From Paenibacillus sp. 481 (GTDB taxonomy: Bacteria; Bacillota; Bacilli; Paenibacillales; Paenibacillaceae), in contig NZ_CP075175.1 of assembly GCF_021223605.1 (NCBI RefSeq), positions 806,001 through 870,000 on the forward strand: a DNA stretch of 64,000 bases, written 5' to 3'. Below, in pieces: positions 19,977 to 28,396 of the stretch. How positions within the stretch are numbered: position 1 is the first letter of the stretch; each line of letters opens with the position of its first letter. The position numbers and the translations under genes are program-made. The notes below the pieces were generated by a model that was not told where the DNA came from, did no database searches, and saw only the letters and a program-made list of their open reading frames with translations.

Positions 19977-20173
19977 ACTTGGACACCTCATAGGAATTAT
20001 TTTCTATTCAATATTTTAATAGAAAACCCATGGAAAATATATATTTTCCCAGTCATTTTTAAAAATATTTTTGAAAGTGTCACGCTTCAAACATATTTGA
20101 TGAGTACAAGTAAACGGGGCATACTATACAAAACCGTTGAAGATTAATACCTATCATGGAAAATGGAGGAGTA

Positions 20174-20359
20174 ATGTTGAAAAGAAGGGTTCTGCTCATT
20201 ACGACTTTTTTTACAGTCATTAGCTTTATATTGGTAGCGATGCAGTTGCACGCACCATCCTTTAGCATGTATGCCGTAACATTTGCGGCTTGTTTGTCAG
20301 CCTCCTTCTTTATGGCGCTTGCCCTTTCCTTGTTAATCAGGATGGTCATGAAGCGCTAA
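20174..20359 (+). CDS. Small two-helix membrane protein
   Basis: About 61 residues forming two hydrophobic helices (VLLITTFFTVISFILVAM and YAVTFAACLSASFFMALALSLLI) with a basic end RMVMKR. The GGAGGAG site at 20165-20171 fits either ATG at 20174 or the adjacent TTG at 20177. No family is recognised. It is divergent from the S8 protease gene and converges on hemW, sharing the terminator at 20378-20420. It looks translated because of the strong ribosome site, but function is unknown. Confidence 0.6.
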   Translation: MLKRRVLLITTFFTVISFILVAMQLHAPSFSMYAVTFAACLSASFFMALALSLLIRMVMKR

Positions 20360-20377
20360 TGGAGGCGAATCATAAAG

Positions 20378-20420
20378 AGCGGTCAATGTCCGTGGTACTC
20401 CCAACCAGACATTGACCGCT
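20378..20420. terminator. Bidirectional terminator between the small membrane protein gene and hemW
   Basis: A perfect 13-bp stem pairs 20378-20390 with 20408-20420 around a 17-base loop. It serves the two converging genes; the T tract is better for hemW (minus strand). Confidence 0.8.
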
Positions 20421-20442
20421 TAATCTGCGTAAACCTATTCCT

Positions 20443-21654
20443 TTATGCTCGCTGCGCGTCGCTAACTGCTCCGATAAACGTTCCAAATACATCGTTGCCG
20501 AATAATAGCCCCTGCTCGCTAAGCCTATAGCCTACTTCAGTCTGCTCTAGTAAATTAGCTTGCAGTAACTTCGTAAGCTGAACTTGAAACACTTGATCAA
20601 GCTCATATCCTGGAAACTGTGCACGGAAGCGAGCTTTGTCGATACCTTCCATGACACGTAGCCCAACCATCATAAAGTCTTCCATCGCATCCCCTATATC
20701 AACTGTAAACGAGTCTAGACGAGGCAGACCCGTCTGACAAGCTGCGTTGTATGGGTTAACGCCTTTAATGTTAATATGACGCTGACGATTCACGTAGCCA
20801 TGCGCACCGGCACCGATGCCGTAGTAATCTTCGTTACGCCAATACGTCGTATTATGGCGGCTAGCAAAGCCTGGCTTAGCAAAGTTGCTTATTTCGTATT
20901 GCTCAAACCCTGCCGCTTTCATCCGCTCCATAATAAGCATATACATGGCAAGCTCATCTTCCTCATTCGGAAGCGGCAACTGACTACGCTTGTATAGCGT
21001 GTGGAACAGCGTATTCTCTTCTACCTTTAAGCTGTATATCGACAAATGGGGCAGATCAAGCTCCAACGCTCGCTCCACACTATGCTCAAGTACTTCAACA
21101 GTCTGGTTCGGCAAGCCGAACATAAGATCGATCGACATATTGTCAAAACCAACCTTACGTGCGTTGTCAATGCTGCGATATACGTCATCAACGCTATGAA
21201 TACGGCCGATGCCATGCAATAAATCGTTATTGAATGATTGAACGCCAAAGCTAAGGCGATTGACGCCACCCTCATACATGACCCGGAGCTTATCTACATC
21301 GGTCGTTCCCGGGTTCGCTTCCATACTAAACTCAATATTGTTGCTCCAGTTCGGAAAATGTCGCCGAACGGATTCTAAAAAATAAGCCATTTCATCAGGC
21401 TTCAATACGGTCGGGGTTCCCCCGCCGACAAAAATGGTATCGATCACCGAAGGTGGACATTGCTCCACCGTGCGCGCCATTTCTTGCTCCATCGCGCGCA
21501 AGTGTTCCATCACTGGCTGTTCCTTCAATACATAAGAGTTGAAGTCACAATAATGGCACTTGTTCGTACAAAATGGAATATGAATATAAACAGCTCGCGG
21601 CGCTTGTGGTGCCTGAGACTGCTGTTGGTATTGAGACTCTGCTGAAGCCGTCAT
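20443..21654 (-). CDS. hemW: Radical SAM family heme chaperone HemW
   Basis: HemW is a radical SAM protein now seen as a heme chaperone rather than an oxygen-independent coproporphyrinogen oxidase. YIHIPFCTNKCHYCDFNSY contains the CxxxCxYC iron-sulfur motif with the F that distinguishes HemW, followed by FVGGGTPT and EANPGT. A Gln/Ala-rich stretch precedes the conserved core. GGAGG five bases before ATG 21654 (a second ATG lies at 21657) sets the start, well inside a frame open to 21705. In B. subtilis hemW lies between lepA and hrcA; here carbonic anhydrase and four accessory genes intervene. Confidence 0.94.
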   Translation of the reverse strand: MTASAESQYQQQSQAPQAPRAVYIHIPFCTNKCHYCDFNSYVLKEQPVMEHLRAMEQEMARTVEQCPPSVIDTIFVGGGTPTVLKPDEMAYFLESVRRHFPNWSNNIEFSMEANPGTTDVDKLRVMYEGGVNRLSFGVQSFNNDLLHGIGRIHSVDDVYRSIDNARKVGFDNMSIDLMFGLPNQTVEVLEHSVERALELDLPHLSIYSLKVEENTLFHTLYKRSQLPLPNEEDELAMYMLIMERMKAAGFEQYEISNFAKPGFASRHNTTYWRNEDYYGIGAGAHGYVNRQRHINIKGVNPYNAACQTGLPRLDSFTVDIGDAMEDFMMVGLRVMEGIDKARFRAQFPGYELDQVFQVQLTKLLQANLLEQTEVGYRLSEQGLLFGNDVFGTFIGAVSDAQRA

Positions 21655-21772
21655 CATGTCCTCCTTGCTTCGACTAACACTTTTCACAGCTAGGCATTTA
21701 AGCATAGCACGTAAAGCGTATCACATCCGCAACAAGTTCACAATGTATAGCCTGCTGAGAACCAAGCTTATA

Positions 21773-22501
21773 CTAGAAGTGTCCTTGGAATAAAGTCCGG
21801 TGATTGAGAGGCTGTACTGCACGATTATTATCATGATGAAGAGCTCTAAACTTCTCAATGTCCTCTGCTGTTAACGTGATTGGCTTTTTAAGCACCAACC
21901 ATCTAACACCTTCTGCATACGTACCCGTCGTTAAAGAGCCACAATACGAGTAATATCCGCTGCTCTTCGGCAATAATGACGATAATGGCAATGGGTTATC
22001 AAGTGGAACGGGCTGATTCACTTGCTGTGGCAGCTGGTCAAAGATAGGCCCATACGCTCCGCTACTGCTTCCTGCTTGTATAAAGGCACCAACCACTGCC
22101 AATTTTCCTGTGCTATCTTGATGCACAAAATGAACTTCCATGTCATACAAGCGATTTTGTAGCTTGTGCTCACTTGGTGTATGGAAGTGGAACTGCGCCA
22201 GCTTGTATTGCACACCATTGATCGTAACCGAGTTTCCTTGCGGAACGTTCACTTGGATCGTGTGCCCATCATTTACGATGTCCGCGTTCACCGTGTTGTA
22301 CTTAAATTGAATCGAATTGAGAACTGGCTTAACTTTACCCGTTAAATGAATCGGAGATTGCTCAGACCCGTGAGGTAAATTTGGCTGCTGCGGACAATGC
22401 GCCGGCCCTCGCTGAATGGAAGATGCACCCGAGAGAGGGATTAAAACACTTCCCGTTAATAGCAGGACCGTAAGTACCATTTTAAACACTTTACTTTTCA
22501 T
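21773..22501 (-). CDS. Secreted alpha-class carbonic anhydrase with atypical cysteines
   Basis: The enzyme interconverts CO2 and bicarbonate outside the cytoplasm. A signal peptide of about 27 residues precedes EQSPIHL, the start of the alpha-CA core. Zinc ligands H105 and H107 (QFHFHTPSEH) and H124 (EVHFVH), the proton-shuttle His (NDGHTIQV, H80) and the Thr pair (SLTT) are present. Two oddities: the usual N-terminal W-containing segment before EQSPI is missing, and the conserved TTPPC is TTGTY while a Cys appears six residues earlier (YSYCGSL, C187), with its presumed partner in PAHCPQ (C36). GAGGAG precedes the ATG. It is monocistronic and is inserted between lepA and hemW. Confidence 0.9.
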   Translation of the reverse strand: MKSKVFKMVLTVLLLTGSVLIPLSGASSIQRGPAHCPQQPNLPHGSEQSPIHLTGKVKPVLNSIQFKYNTVNADIVNDGHTIQVNVPQGNSVTINGVQYKLAQFHFHTPSEHKLQNRLYDMEVHFVHQDSTGKLAVVGAFIQAGSSSGAYGPIFDQLPQQVNQPVPLDNPLPLSSLLPKSSGYYSYCGSLTTGTYAEGVRWLVLKKPITLTAEDIEKFRALHHDNNRAVQPLNHRTLFQGHF

Positions 22502-22918
22502 GGTTACACTCCTCTAACAAAATAGTTTGAAATTCATGAATCGACAGGCGACAATCGACAAGTTCTCTGCAAGGCTGTTAGAACATGAGTGATCGATATC
22601 TTCAGCTAATTTCATGCTACACGATCTTACGTCGTTATTAGCTAAGCACCTAAAACACGATAAATGTAATCCATTCCCTTTTCTTTTTGCTTTTCCTTTT
22701 TCTTATACTTATCTTCATATCGTGATACTTCTGGCAATCCCCAACGGTTTATTGTATGAACATGTTTATACTAAGCAAACCCTCTATTCAACTAAAATAG
22801 CAGCCCTCACTCCTCTACTAAGAAAAAACGAGCACTAGCCTGAATGAGTCGATCAAACATAGGCAACGAGGCGGACTGGGATAACCCCTTGCAAGATGTA
22901 GCGTTTCATTACATATGT
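22502..22918. other. Intergenic stretch without a supported gene
   Basis: About 400 bp between the carbonic anhydrase gene and the tandem repeat. Open frames here lack ribosome sites and have no recognisable product. It must hold the carbonic anhydrase promoter, but I see no convincing -35/-10 pair. Confidence 0.5.
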
Positions 22919-23038
22919 GCACATTCAAATTCACATACAAATGCACATTCAAATTCACATACAAATGCACATTCAAATTCACATACAAATGCACATTCAA
23001 ATTCACATACAAATGCACATTCAAATTCACATACAAAA
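22919..23038. repeat. Tandem repeat, 24-bp unit, five copies
   Basis: The unit GCACATTCAAATTCACATACAAAT is repeated five times without interruption; only the last base of the last copy differs. It abuts the lepA terminator. Because 24 is a multiple of three, all frames stay open on both strands, which creates false small open frames. Confidence 0.98.
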
Positions 23039-23040
23039 AG

Positions 23041-23087
23041 AGAGCCGTGGAATCCCCTCCCTCAATGGGTAGAGAATCCACGGCTCT
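23041..23087 (-). terminator. Terminator of the lepA operon
   Basis: AGAGCCGTGGA (23041-23051) pairs perfectly with TCCACGGCTCT (23077-23087); the minus strand continues CTTTTTG straight into the tandem repeat. Confidence 0.88.
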
Positions 23088-23131
23088 TCACGATTTATAG
23101 AAACGATAGACATCACACTTAAAGTGTGGTC

Positions 23132-24949
23132 TTAGTTGTCGTCAATTTTCAAGACAGCCATAAACGCTTCTTGCGGTACCTCGACGCTACCGACTTGCTT
23201 CATGCGCTTCTTACCTTCTTTTTGCTTCTCAAGCAATTTCCGTTTACGGGAAATATCGCCGCCGTAGCATTTTGCCAATACGTTTTTACGCATCGCTTTA
23301 ACCGTCTCACGCGCAACGACCTTCGTGCCGATTGCAGCTTGAATCGGAACCTCGAACATTTGACGAGGAATAAGCCCACGCAGCTTCTCGCACACAATTT
23401 TACCGCGATGGTACGCACGGTCTTTATGCACGATAACGGACAAGGCATCCACTTGTTCGTTGTTAAGCAAGATATCCATTTTAACCAAGCTGGAACGGCG
23501 GTAGCCGGACAACTCGTAGTCGAAGGAAGCGTAGCCCTTCGTACTTGATTTCAGTTGGTCAAAGAAATCGTAAACGACTTCAGACAACGGAATTTGGTAC
23601 GTAATCGTAACACGTGTCGTATCCAAGTATTGCATATCGACGAATTCGCCACGTTTGCCTTGGCACAATTCCATAATAGCGCCGACAAACTCGTTTGGCA
23701 CGATAACGGATGCCTTAACGAACGGCTCCTCAACGAAGTCGATACGCATTTGATCCGGATAGTTAGACGGGTTGTCGATCGTCAATACTTCGCCACTCGT
23801 CAACGTGACGCGGTAAATAACGCTCGGAGCCGTCGTAATCAACGGAATGTTGAATTCACGCTCGATACGCTCTTGAATAATTTCCATGTGCAGCAATCCG
23901 AGGAAGCCGCAACGGAAACCGAAGCCCAACGCTGAAGACGTTTCCGGCTCAAATGTTAACGAAGCGTCGTTCAACTGCAACTTTTCCAACGCTTCGCGTA
24001 GGTCGTTGTAGTCAGACGTTTCGATCGGATACAAGCCGCAAAATACCATCGGGTTAATTTTGCGGTAACCTGGCAACGCTTCAACAGCAGGCTGCTTCGC
24101 ATCTGTAATCGTATCACCGACACGTGTATCACCTACATTTTTAATACCCGCTACAACAAAACCTACATCGCCTACATTCAACTCATCGATAATCGTCATC
24201 CGCGGTTTGAATGCGCCAACTTCGATAACTTCGAATACTTTGTCTGTAGCCATCATCTTAATTTTGCTGCCTGCACGAATCGAACCGTCAACAACACGCA
24301 CGTATACGATAACGCCTTTGTACGGATCGAAGTGCGAATCGAAAATAAGCGCTTTAAGCGGCTCATCCGGATTACCCGTCGGTGCCGGCACTTTTTGTAC
24401 GACTTGCTCGATAATTTCTTTAATGCCGATGCCCGCTTTCGCAGACGCCAACACCGCATCCGAACAGTCCAGACCGATAACTTCTTCAACTTCACCTTTT
24501 ACGCGCTCTGGCTCCGCACTAGGTAAGTCAATCTTGTTAATAACCGGAATAATTTCAAGGTTATTGTCCAACGCCAAGTATACGTTCGCCAACGTTTGCG
24601 CTTCGATGCCTTGTGCCGCGTCTACGACGAGCAATGCACCTTCACAAGCAGCTAGGCTTCGGGAAACTTCGTACGTAAAGTCGACGTGCCCCGGTGTATC
24701 GATCAAGTTAAGAATATATTCTTCTCCGTCGTCCGCTGTATAGTTCAAGCGAACCGCTTGCAATTTAATCGTAATTCCGCGCTCGCGCTCCAAGTCCATT
24801 TGGTCAAGCACTTGAGCTTGCATCTCACGAGATGTAAGTGCACCCGTATATTCCAAAATCCGATCGGCAAGTGTTGATTTACCGTGGTCAATATGCGCAA
24901 TAATACAAAAATTACGTATTTTCTTCTGTCGCGACAGCATTTCCGTCAT
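23132..24949 (-). CDS. lepA: Elongation factor 4 (LepA)
   Basis: LepA is a translational GTPase that back-translocates or remodels stalled ribosomes. The G domain shows AHIDHGKST (P-loop), [16 protein letters not shown] and NKIDLP near the N-terminus, followed by domains II, III and V and the LepA-specific C-terminal domain with [23 protein letters not shown]. The length of 605 matches the family. The ATG at 24949 has only a G-rich site about 12 bases upstream. It follows yqxA as in B. subtilis. Confidence 0.98.
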   Translation of the reverse strand: MTEMLSRQKKIRNFCIIAHIDHGKSTLADRILEYTGALTSREMQAQVLDQMDLERERGITIKLQAVRLNYTADDGEEYILNLIDTPGHVDFTYEVSRSLAACEGALLVVDAAQGIEAQTLANVYLALDNNLEIIPVINKIDLPSAEPERVKGEVEEVIGLDCSDAVLASAKAGIGIKEIIEQVVQKVPAPTGNPDEPLKALIFDSHFDPYKGVIVYVRVVDGSIRAGSKIKMMATDKVFEVIEVGAFKPRMTIIDELNVGDVGFVVAGIKNVGDTRVGDTITDAKQPAVEALPGYRKINPMVFCGLYPIETSDYNDLREALEKLQLNDASLTFEPETSSALGFGFRCGFLGLLHMEIIQERIEREFNIPLITTAPSVIYRVTLTSGEVLTIDNPSNYPDQMRIDFVEEPFVKASVIVPNEFVGAIMELCQGKRGEFVDMQYLDTTRVTITYQIPLSEVVYDFFDQLKSSTKGYASFDYELSGYRRSSLVKMDILLNNEQVDALSVIVHKDRAYHRGKIVCEKLRGLIPRQMFEVPIQAAIGTKVVARETVKAMRKNVLAKCYGGDISRKRKLLEKQKEGKKRMKQVGSVEVPQEAFMAVLKIDDN

Positions 24950-25076
24950 TCGAATTCTATACCCCCACTACTGAGCTCATCACAATGAGCCAAGTTTCAA
25001 TTTATATATTATACCGAAAGGATGGATTCCCAGCAATGGTAGGCATAACTATCGTCTAAAACCTTACATTCACATG

Positions 25077-25532
25077 TTAAAATATGGATCCGAACAGTCC
25101 AACAATCGCCTGCATGCCCGCCTGCGAAATCGATTGCAGCAAACCAGCCGTTTGGTCTGCCAGCTTATCAACAGGAGCTTGCTCTGCGGGCGGTAGCCAT
25201 AAGCCGTTTCCATTGGTTTCGCTGTTCCCACTATTTCCGCGCTCACCACGCTCACCATTCGCTTCGTTCTCACCGCTACGAGTCCGACCCGTTTCATATT
25301 CGCCATCGTACCGTCCATTCGCAAAACCACGCTCCGGCACGCTCATACGCTCGTTTGCCCGCTCCTGCTGCTTGTGAACTTCTTGGCGTTCACGACTCTC
25401 TCCCTGTTTCCATTCCTCTGGAAGAGGTCCATACACCCGCTCAATTCCCGTATTAGCCATTTCCATCCCAATAAAAATGCCCAACACGACAAGAATCATA
25501 ATCCCGATCATCTGCTTCATATAGCGCGACAT
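25077..25532 (-). CDS. YqxA-like protein (DUF3679), membrane-anchored
   Basis: A single N-terminal transmembrane helix (MIGIMILVVLGIFIGMEMANTGI) is followed by a hydrophilic Arg/Glu/Gly/Asn-rich low-complexity middle (GERGERGNSGNSETNGNG) and a C-terminal amphipathic region. Position between spoIIP and lepA is that of B. subtilis yqxA, whose family has this helix and motif; function is unknown. GGAGGAG before the ATG at 25532 sets the start, giving 151 residues; the frame is open to 25634. Assignment relies mainly on synteny and topology. Confidence 0.75.
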   Translation of the reverse strand: MSRYMKQMIGIMILVVLGIFIGMEMANTGIERVYGPLPEEWKQGESRERQEVHKQQERANERMSVPERGFANGRYDGEYETGRTRSGENEANGERGERGNSGNSETNGNGLWLPPAEQAPVDKLADQTAGLLQSISQAGMQAIVGLFGSIF

Positions 25533-25569
25533 CCCAGCTCCTCCGCCCTTCCAAAATAGTGATTGTCCG

Positions 25570-26898
25570 TTACAGCGTCTGAATCGGCTTATTAACGGGG
25601 TTCGCATTCGACTTGCTGTGCACCACCTCAGCAATAAGATCGGCCATCACGTCAACGGTCCGGTAGCTCTCTTCAAGCGTATTATCTATGCCGCCAATTT
25701 CGACAACCACACTATGCGGGGACAAGGATTGATTGTATTCACCGTTGCCTTGGGCAGCTGATTTCCCCCAAATTCCGCGGGATATGCCGGGATATCGCTT
25801 TTCTAATTTTTCATGAATGTCGCTGGCAAACTTCTCGTTCTCCCGCCACTTCGGGTTGCGATGACCGATGACGAAATAGACTTGCGCATACGATTTGCCG
25901 TTAATTTCAACGGTCGAGTTCGAACGACGGGCAGCATCGCGATGAATATCGAAAAAGAACTGTAAGTTATCGTGTTCGGACATAGCTTGCTTCACTGTTC
26001 GCTTCGAATAGCGATAGGAATAGTTCCAGTTATATCCTTTTACTGTTGAAAAATAATCTTTATCGGAATGCACAGCCCCTACACCCCGTTTTTCCAGCTG
26101 TTCCTGAAGCCGCTTCCCTACTATAGTAATGTTCTTTTTACTGTCACTCGGATTATTGCTCTGCTGTTGTAACACGGGATTCCATGATTCCCGATTATGC
26201 GAGTGGTAGATGAATACCGATTTGCGGTGTGCTGAGCCCGAAATGGCACCCCCATTTCTATCTCCAGAACGTTGATCTGGCAAAGGTTTAACCTCATGGT
26301 CTGCCCGCAGCCCATCTTGACCGTCTAGCTGTTCATCCGAATTCTTCGTGTCTCCTTCACCCGCTCGTTGTTCCCCTTCTTCGCTCCCCGTATCGCTTTG
26401 ACTACCATGGCTCGCATCTGTGTTAGCTCCGCTAGAGCTGTTCCCGTTAGCCTGATCAGGCAGCGGTACGTAGTCTTCAGGCCCTTTAGCTGTAAGATTG
26501 CCGACGCCAAGGCGAAGCGGCACAGCTGCATCGTGATTTAAACCAGGCAGCTCACTCGCTAATAAGCTCTTCGGATCGAGCAGATTCACATTCGTGATCA
26601 TCCGAAACATAAATTGAGCGACCTGCTTGCTGGAAATCGTCGCTTCCCCTTCACCCTCCGGCAAGTGCGGAAGCTCCATCGCCATCATATCTACGAACAG
26701 GCGTGAAGATAAACTCGCCGCAAATCCTTTCATCGACGAGATCGGAGAGGAATGCAGTCGCTGCTCCATCATATTGCCTAACCCTATAATGACAAAGAAT
26801 ACGGCAGACCCGATAGCAAGCAGCACGAATGTGCGTCCCATCACTAAAGCCTGTATCCATCGCCGCTTCATTTTTCCTACATTAAAAATTTTAAACAT
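25570..26898 (-). CDS. spoIIP: Stage II sporulation protein P
   Basis: SpoIIP is a cell-wall amidase and endopeptidase that works with SpoIID and SpoIIM to drive engulfment of the forespore. A transmembrane segment (VLLAIGSAVFFVIIGLG) anchors an extracytoplasmic protein with a variable Ser/Asn/Gly-rich linker. The catalytic domain starts SVFIYHSHNRESWNP, with the zinc-type His in YHSHNRE, FFDIHRDAARR, and Glu in SVVVEIGGIDNTLEE. AAGGAGG nine bases before ATG 26898 gives 442 residues. In B. subtilis gpr is directly upstream; here a 9-kb island separates them. Confidence 0.96.
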   Translation of the reverse strand: MFKIFNVGKMKRRWIQALVMGRTFVLLAIGSAVFFVIIGLGNMMEQRLHSSPISSMKGFAASLSSRLFVDMMAMELPHLPEGEGEATISSKQVAQFMFRMITNVNLLDPKSLLASELPGLNHDAAVPLRLGVGNLTAKGPEDYVPLPDQANGNSSSGANTDASHGSQSDTGSEEGEQRAGEGDTKNSDEQLDGQDGLRADHEVKPLPDQRSGDRNGGAISGSAHRKSVFIYHSHNRESWNPVLQQQSNNPSDSKKNITIVGKRLQEQLEKRGVGAVHSDKDYFSTVKGYNWNYSYRYSKRTVKQAMSEHDNLQFFFDIHRDAARRSNSTVEINGKSYAQVYFVIGHRNPKWRENEKFASDIHEKLEKRYPGISRGIWGKSAAQGNGEYNQSLSPHSVVVEIGGIDNTLEESYRTVDVMADLIAEVVHSKSNANPVNKPIQTL

Positions 26899-27060
26899 AA
26901 GTGAAGTCCTCCTTCTCCCGCTGCTGCACGACTTTGATTCCGGCACGTCTGTGCAAATCTTTCATGTGGAATCGATAGAATCATGCTAATAGTAGAATCT
27001 ATGAGAACAATCTATGTAATAGAACGAGGACTTTTTAATTTAATAACTTATACATTTTTT

Positions 27061-27077
27061 ATGAGAATGTTTCTCAT
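27061..27077. promoter_or_regulatory. Palindrome upstream of the peptide-toxin cluster (Fur/PerR-like shape)
   Basis: ATGAGAA-TGT-TTCTCAT is a perfect 7-3-7 dyad located 70 bp before the promoter at 27147-27175. Its TGAGAATxTTTCTCA core recalls the 7-1-7 shape of Fur-family operators with substitutions. Binding protein is not known. Confidence 0.35.
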
Positions 27078-27146
27078 ATACAATATATTCTATTAATTTA
27101 CATAGGAAACACTTAATTTTAATTCTTAGTTATTTTTAAGAAAAGT

Positions 27147-27175
27147 TTGACAAGTAAAAAAATGTAACGTACTAT
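27147..27175 (+). promoter_or_regulatory. Sigma-A promoter of the peptide-toxin cluster
   Basis: Consensus TTGACA (27147-27152), a 17-base spacer and TACTAT (27170-27175). The predicted leader of about 110 bases precedes the GTG start at 27295. The remainder of 26899-27294 is very A+T-rich and holds no gene I can support. Confidence 0.75.
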
Positions 27176-27294
27176 CTTCCTAATCTTATATTTAGAAAGT
27201 GACTATCAAAAGATTACTAACTCGGGATTTTTCACTCATTTTTTGAATATTAAAGATTAAACTATTAATTTTAGAAATATGAGGAGGAATTGTA

Positions 27295-27627
27295 GTGAAA
27301 AAGAAATGGATGATTTTATGTTTGTCTTTAGGTATTGTTGCATTTGGTGCGGTGACTATTCACAGTTCCGCAACTTCAGGTACTAGCGTTTCACCTGTAA
27401 CAGCTAGCGACTCAGTAGTAAAAGCTAGTTTGCAAGCTAACGCCACTGAAGCAACTCCTGAAGCAGTCTTAGCTGCAGCTGCTAGAGTAGCTTGGGTTTA
27501 CGGCACAAACGCTGCCAAGGCTGCTGCTAATGCATTGGACGATGTAATGAGAAATGCATCTATGTATGCAGGTACAACGGCTTTTACAAGCCAAGATCCA
27601 GCAACAGAGCAAATTTTCGATAAATAG
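27295..27627 (+). CDS. Small secreted alanine-rich peptide, candidate SDP-type toxin precursor
   Basis: A 110-residue precursor starting at GTG behind GAGGAGGAAT. It has a signal peptide (KKKWMILCLSLGIVAFGAVTIHSSA), a Ser/Thr/Val-rich spacer and a helical Ala-rich core (PEAVLAAAARVAWVYGTNAA and KAAANALDDVMRNASMYAG). The only Cys is in the signal peptide, so a disulfide like that of B. subtilis SdpC is not possible. It is the first gene behind a strong promoter, separated by a hairpin from SdpA-like and SdpB-like genes, the layout expected for an abundant peptide and its maturation proteins. I see no direct sequence match to SdpC; the role is inferred from context. Confidence 0.65.
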   Translation: MKKKWMILCLSLGIVAFGAVTIHSSATSGTSVSPVTASDSVVKASLQANATEATPEAVLAAAARVAWVYGTNAAKAAANALDDVMRNASMYAGTTAFTSQDPATEQIFDK

Positions 27628-27640
27628 CTTTCCATGTAAA

Positions 27641-27679
27641 CAGGAAACCAAGTTGCTTTACAGCTTAGTTTCCTGTTTT
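27641..27679 (+). terminator. Intercistronic hairpin after the peptide gene
   Basis: CAGGAAAC (27641-27648) pairs perfectly with GTTTCCTG (27668-27675) and is followed by TTTT. Leaky termination here would favour the peptide gene over the downstream membrane genes. Confidence 0.75.
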
Positions 27680-27709
27680 CTCCTAATATTGAACAAATGG
27701 AGTGATACC

Positions 27710-28396
27710 TTGAAACTAACTAAGCTCCAAAAATGGACATTAAATGCAATAGTTATTTTATTAGCTTTATATTTACCGATACATTATTTTGTTATTTTAT
27801 TGCATGCTGGTCCCGTGAATCCAATCTCAGTAAAGGCCCAGCCTTATATTTTGCCCTATGTTAACACTTTCTTTCAGCAAAACTGGCATTTATTCGCTCC
27901 CACCCCGATGACAGTGAATTTTAAAATTTATGTAAGAGCAGAGTATAAAGACACATCTGACCAACAAGTGAAACAATCTCAATGGTTTGATGTTTCCTCG
28001 AGTATTACTGCTAAAAATCAGGAGACGGTATTTTCTCCCTACAATCGGATCACTCGTATTGGAACCGGTTATGTACATAGATTACAAGGGGGCGGAAAAG
28101 ACGATTTATCCATCAAGTTGCTGCAAAAAAAGATGGAAACCAAAGGCGATACGACGCTCTTGAAAAAAGAAGATGAAACTCAAAAAGATGATTCCAGAGA
28201 AGCTTTGTATCGATATGCATCATCATATGCAAAAAAAGCACTGGGTAATCAGCAACTGATAAAGGTACAATTTATGATTTCTGTAACCGATACCGTACCC
28301 TATTCCAAACGAAATGACAAAAAGCACAAGCCAGAAAAGAGCCTAAAAGTTTATGAATGGAAGAAGGTGGACGAAGATGTTATCGCGTTTCCGTGA
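27710..28396 (+). CDS. SdpA-like protein (DUF5819 type)
   Basis: A 228-residue protein with one N-terminal membrane helix (NAIVILLALYLPIHYFVILL) and an exported domain containing QNWHLFAPTP, a motif shared by DUF5819 and, in looser form, SdpA proteins. In B. subtilis SdpA with SdpB is needed to make active SDP toxin from SdpC. A TTG at 27710 with GGAGTG five bases upstream starts the protein; the open frame begins at 27554 within the peptide gene, which is implausible. Its stop overlaps the next gene by 20 bp, so the two are coupled. The C-terminal half is Lys/Glu/Asp-rich. Confidence 0.78.
   Translation: MKLTKLQKWTLNAIVILLALYLPIHYFVILLHAGPVNPISVKAQPYILPYVNTFFQQNWHLFAPTPMTVNFKIYVRAEYKDTSDQQVKQSQWFDVSSSITAKNQETVFSPYNRITRIGTGYVHRLQGGGKDDLSIKLLQKKMETKGDTTLLKKEDETQKDDSREALYRYASSYAKKALGNQQLIKVQFMISVTDTVPYSKRNDKKHKPEKSLKVYEWKKVDEDVIAFP

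Noticed and set aside
22919-23038. CRISPR array
   Set aside because: The 24-bp units are directly contiguous with no spacers, and there are no cas genes; it is a simple tandem repeat.
22818-23122. Small repeat proteins on both strands (NLNVHLYV or NSHTNAH repeats)
   Set aside because: The frames are open only because the repeat unit is a multiple of three; no ribosome site, and they cross the lepA terminator.
27554-27709. 52-residue upstream extension of the SdpA-like protein
   Set aside because: It overlaps the peptide gene and the hairpin; a TTG with GGAGTG at the right distance lies at 27710.
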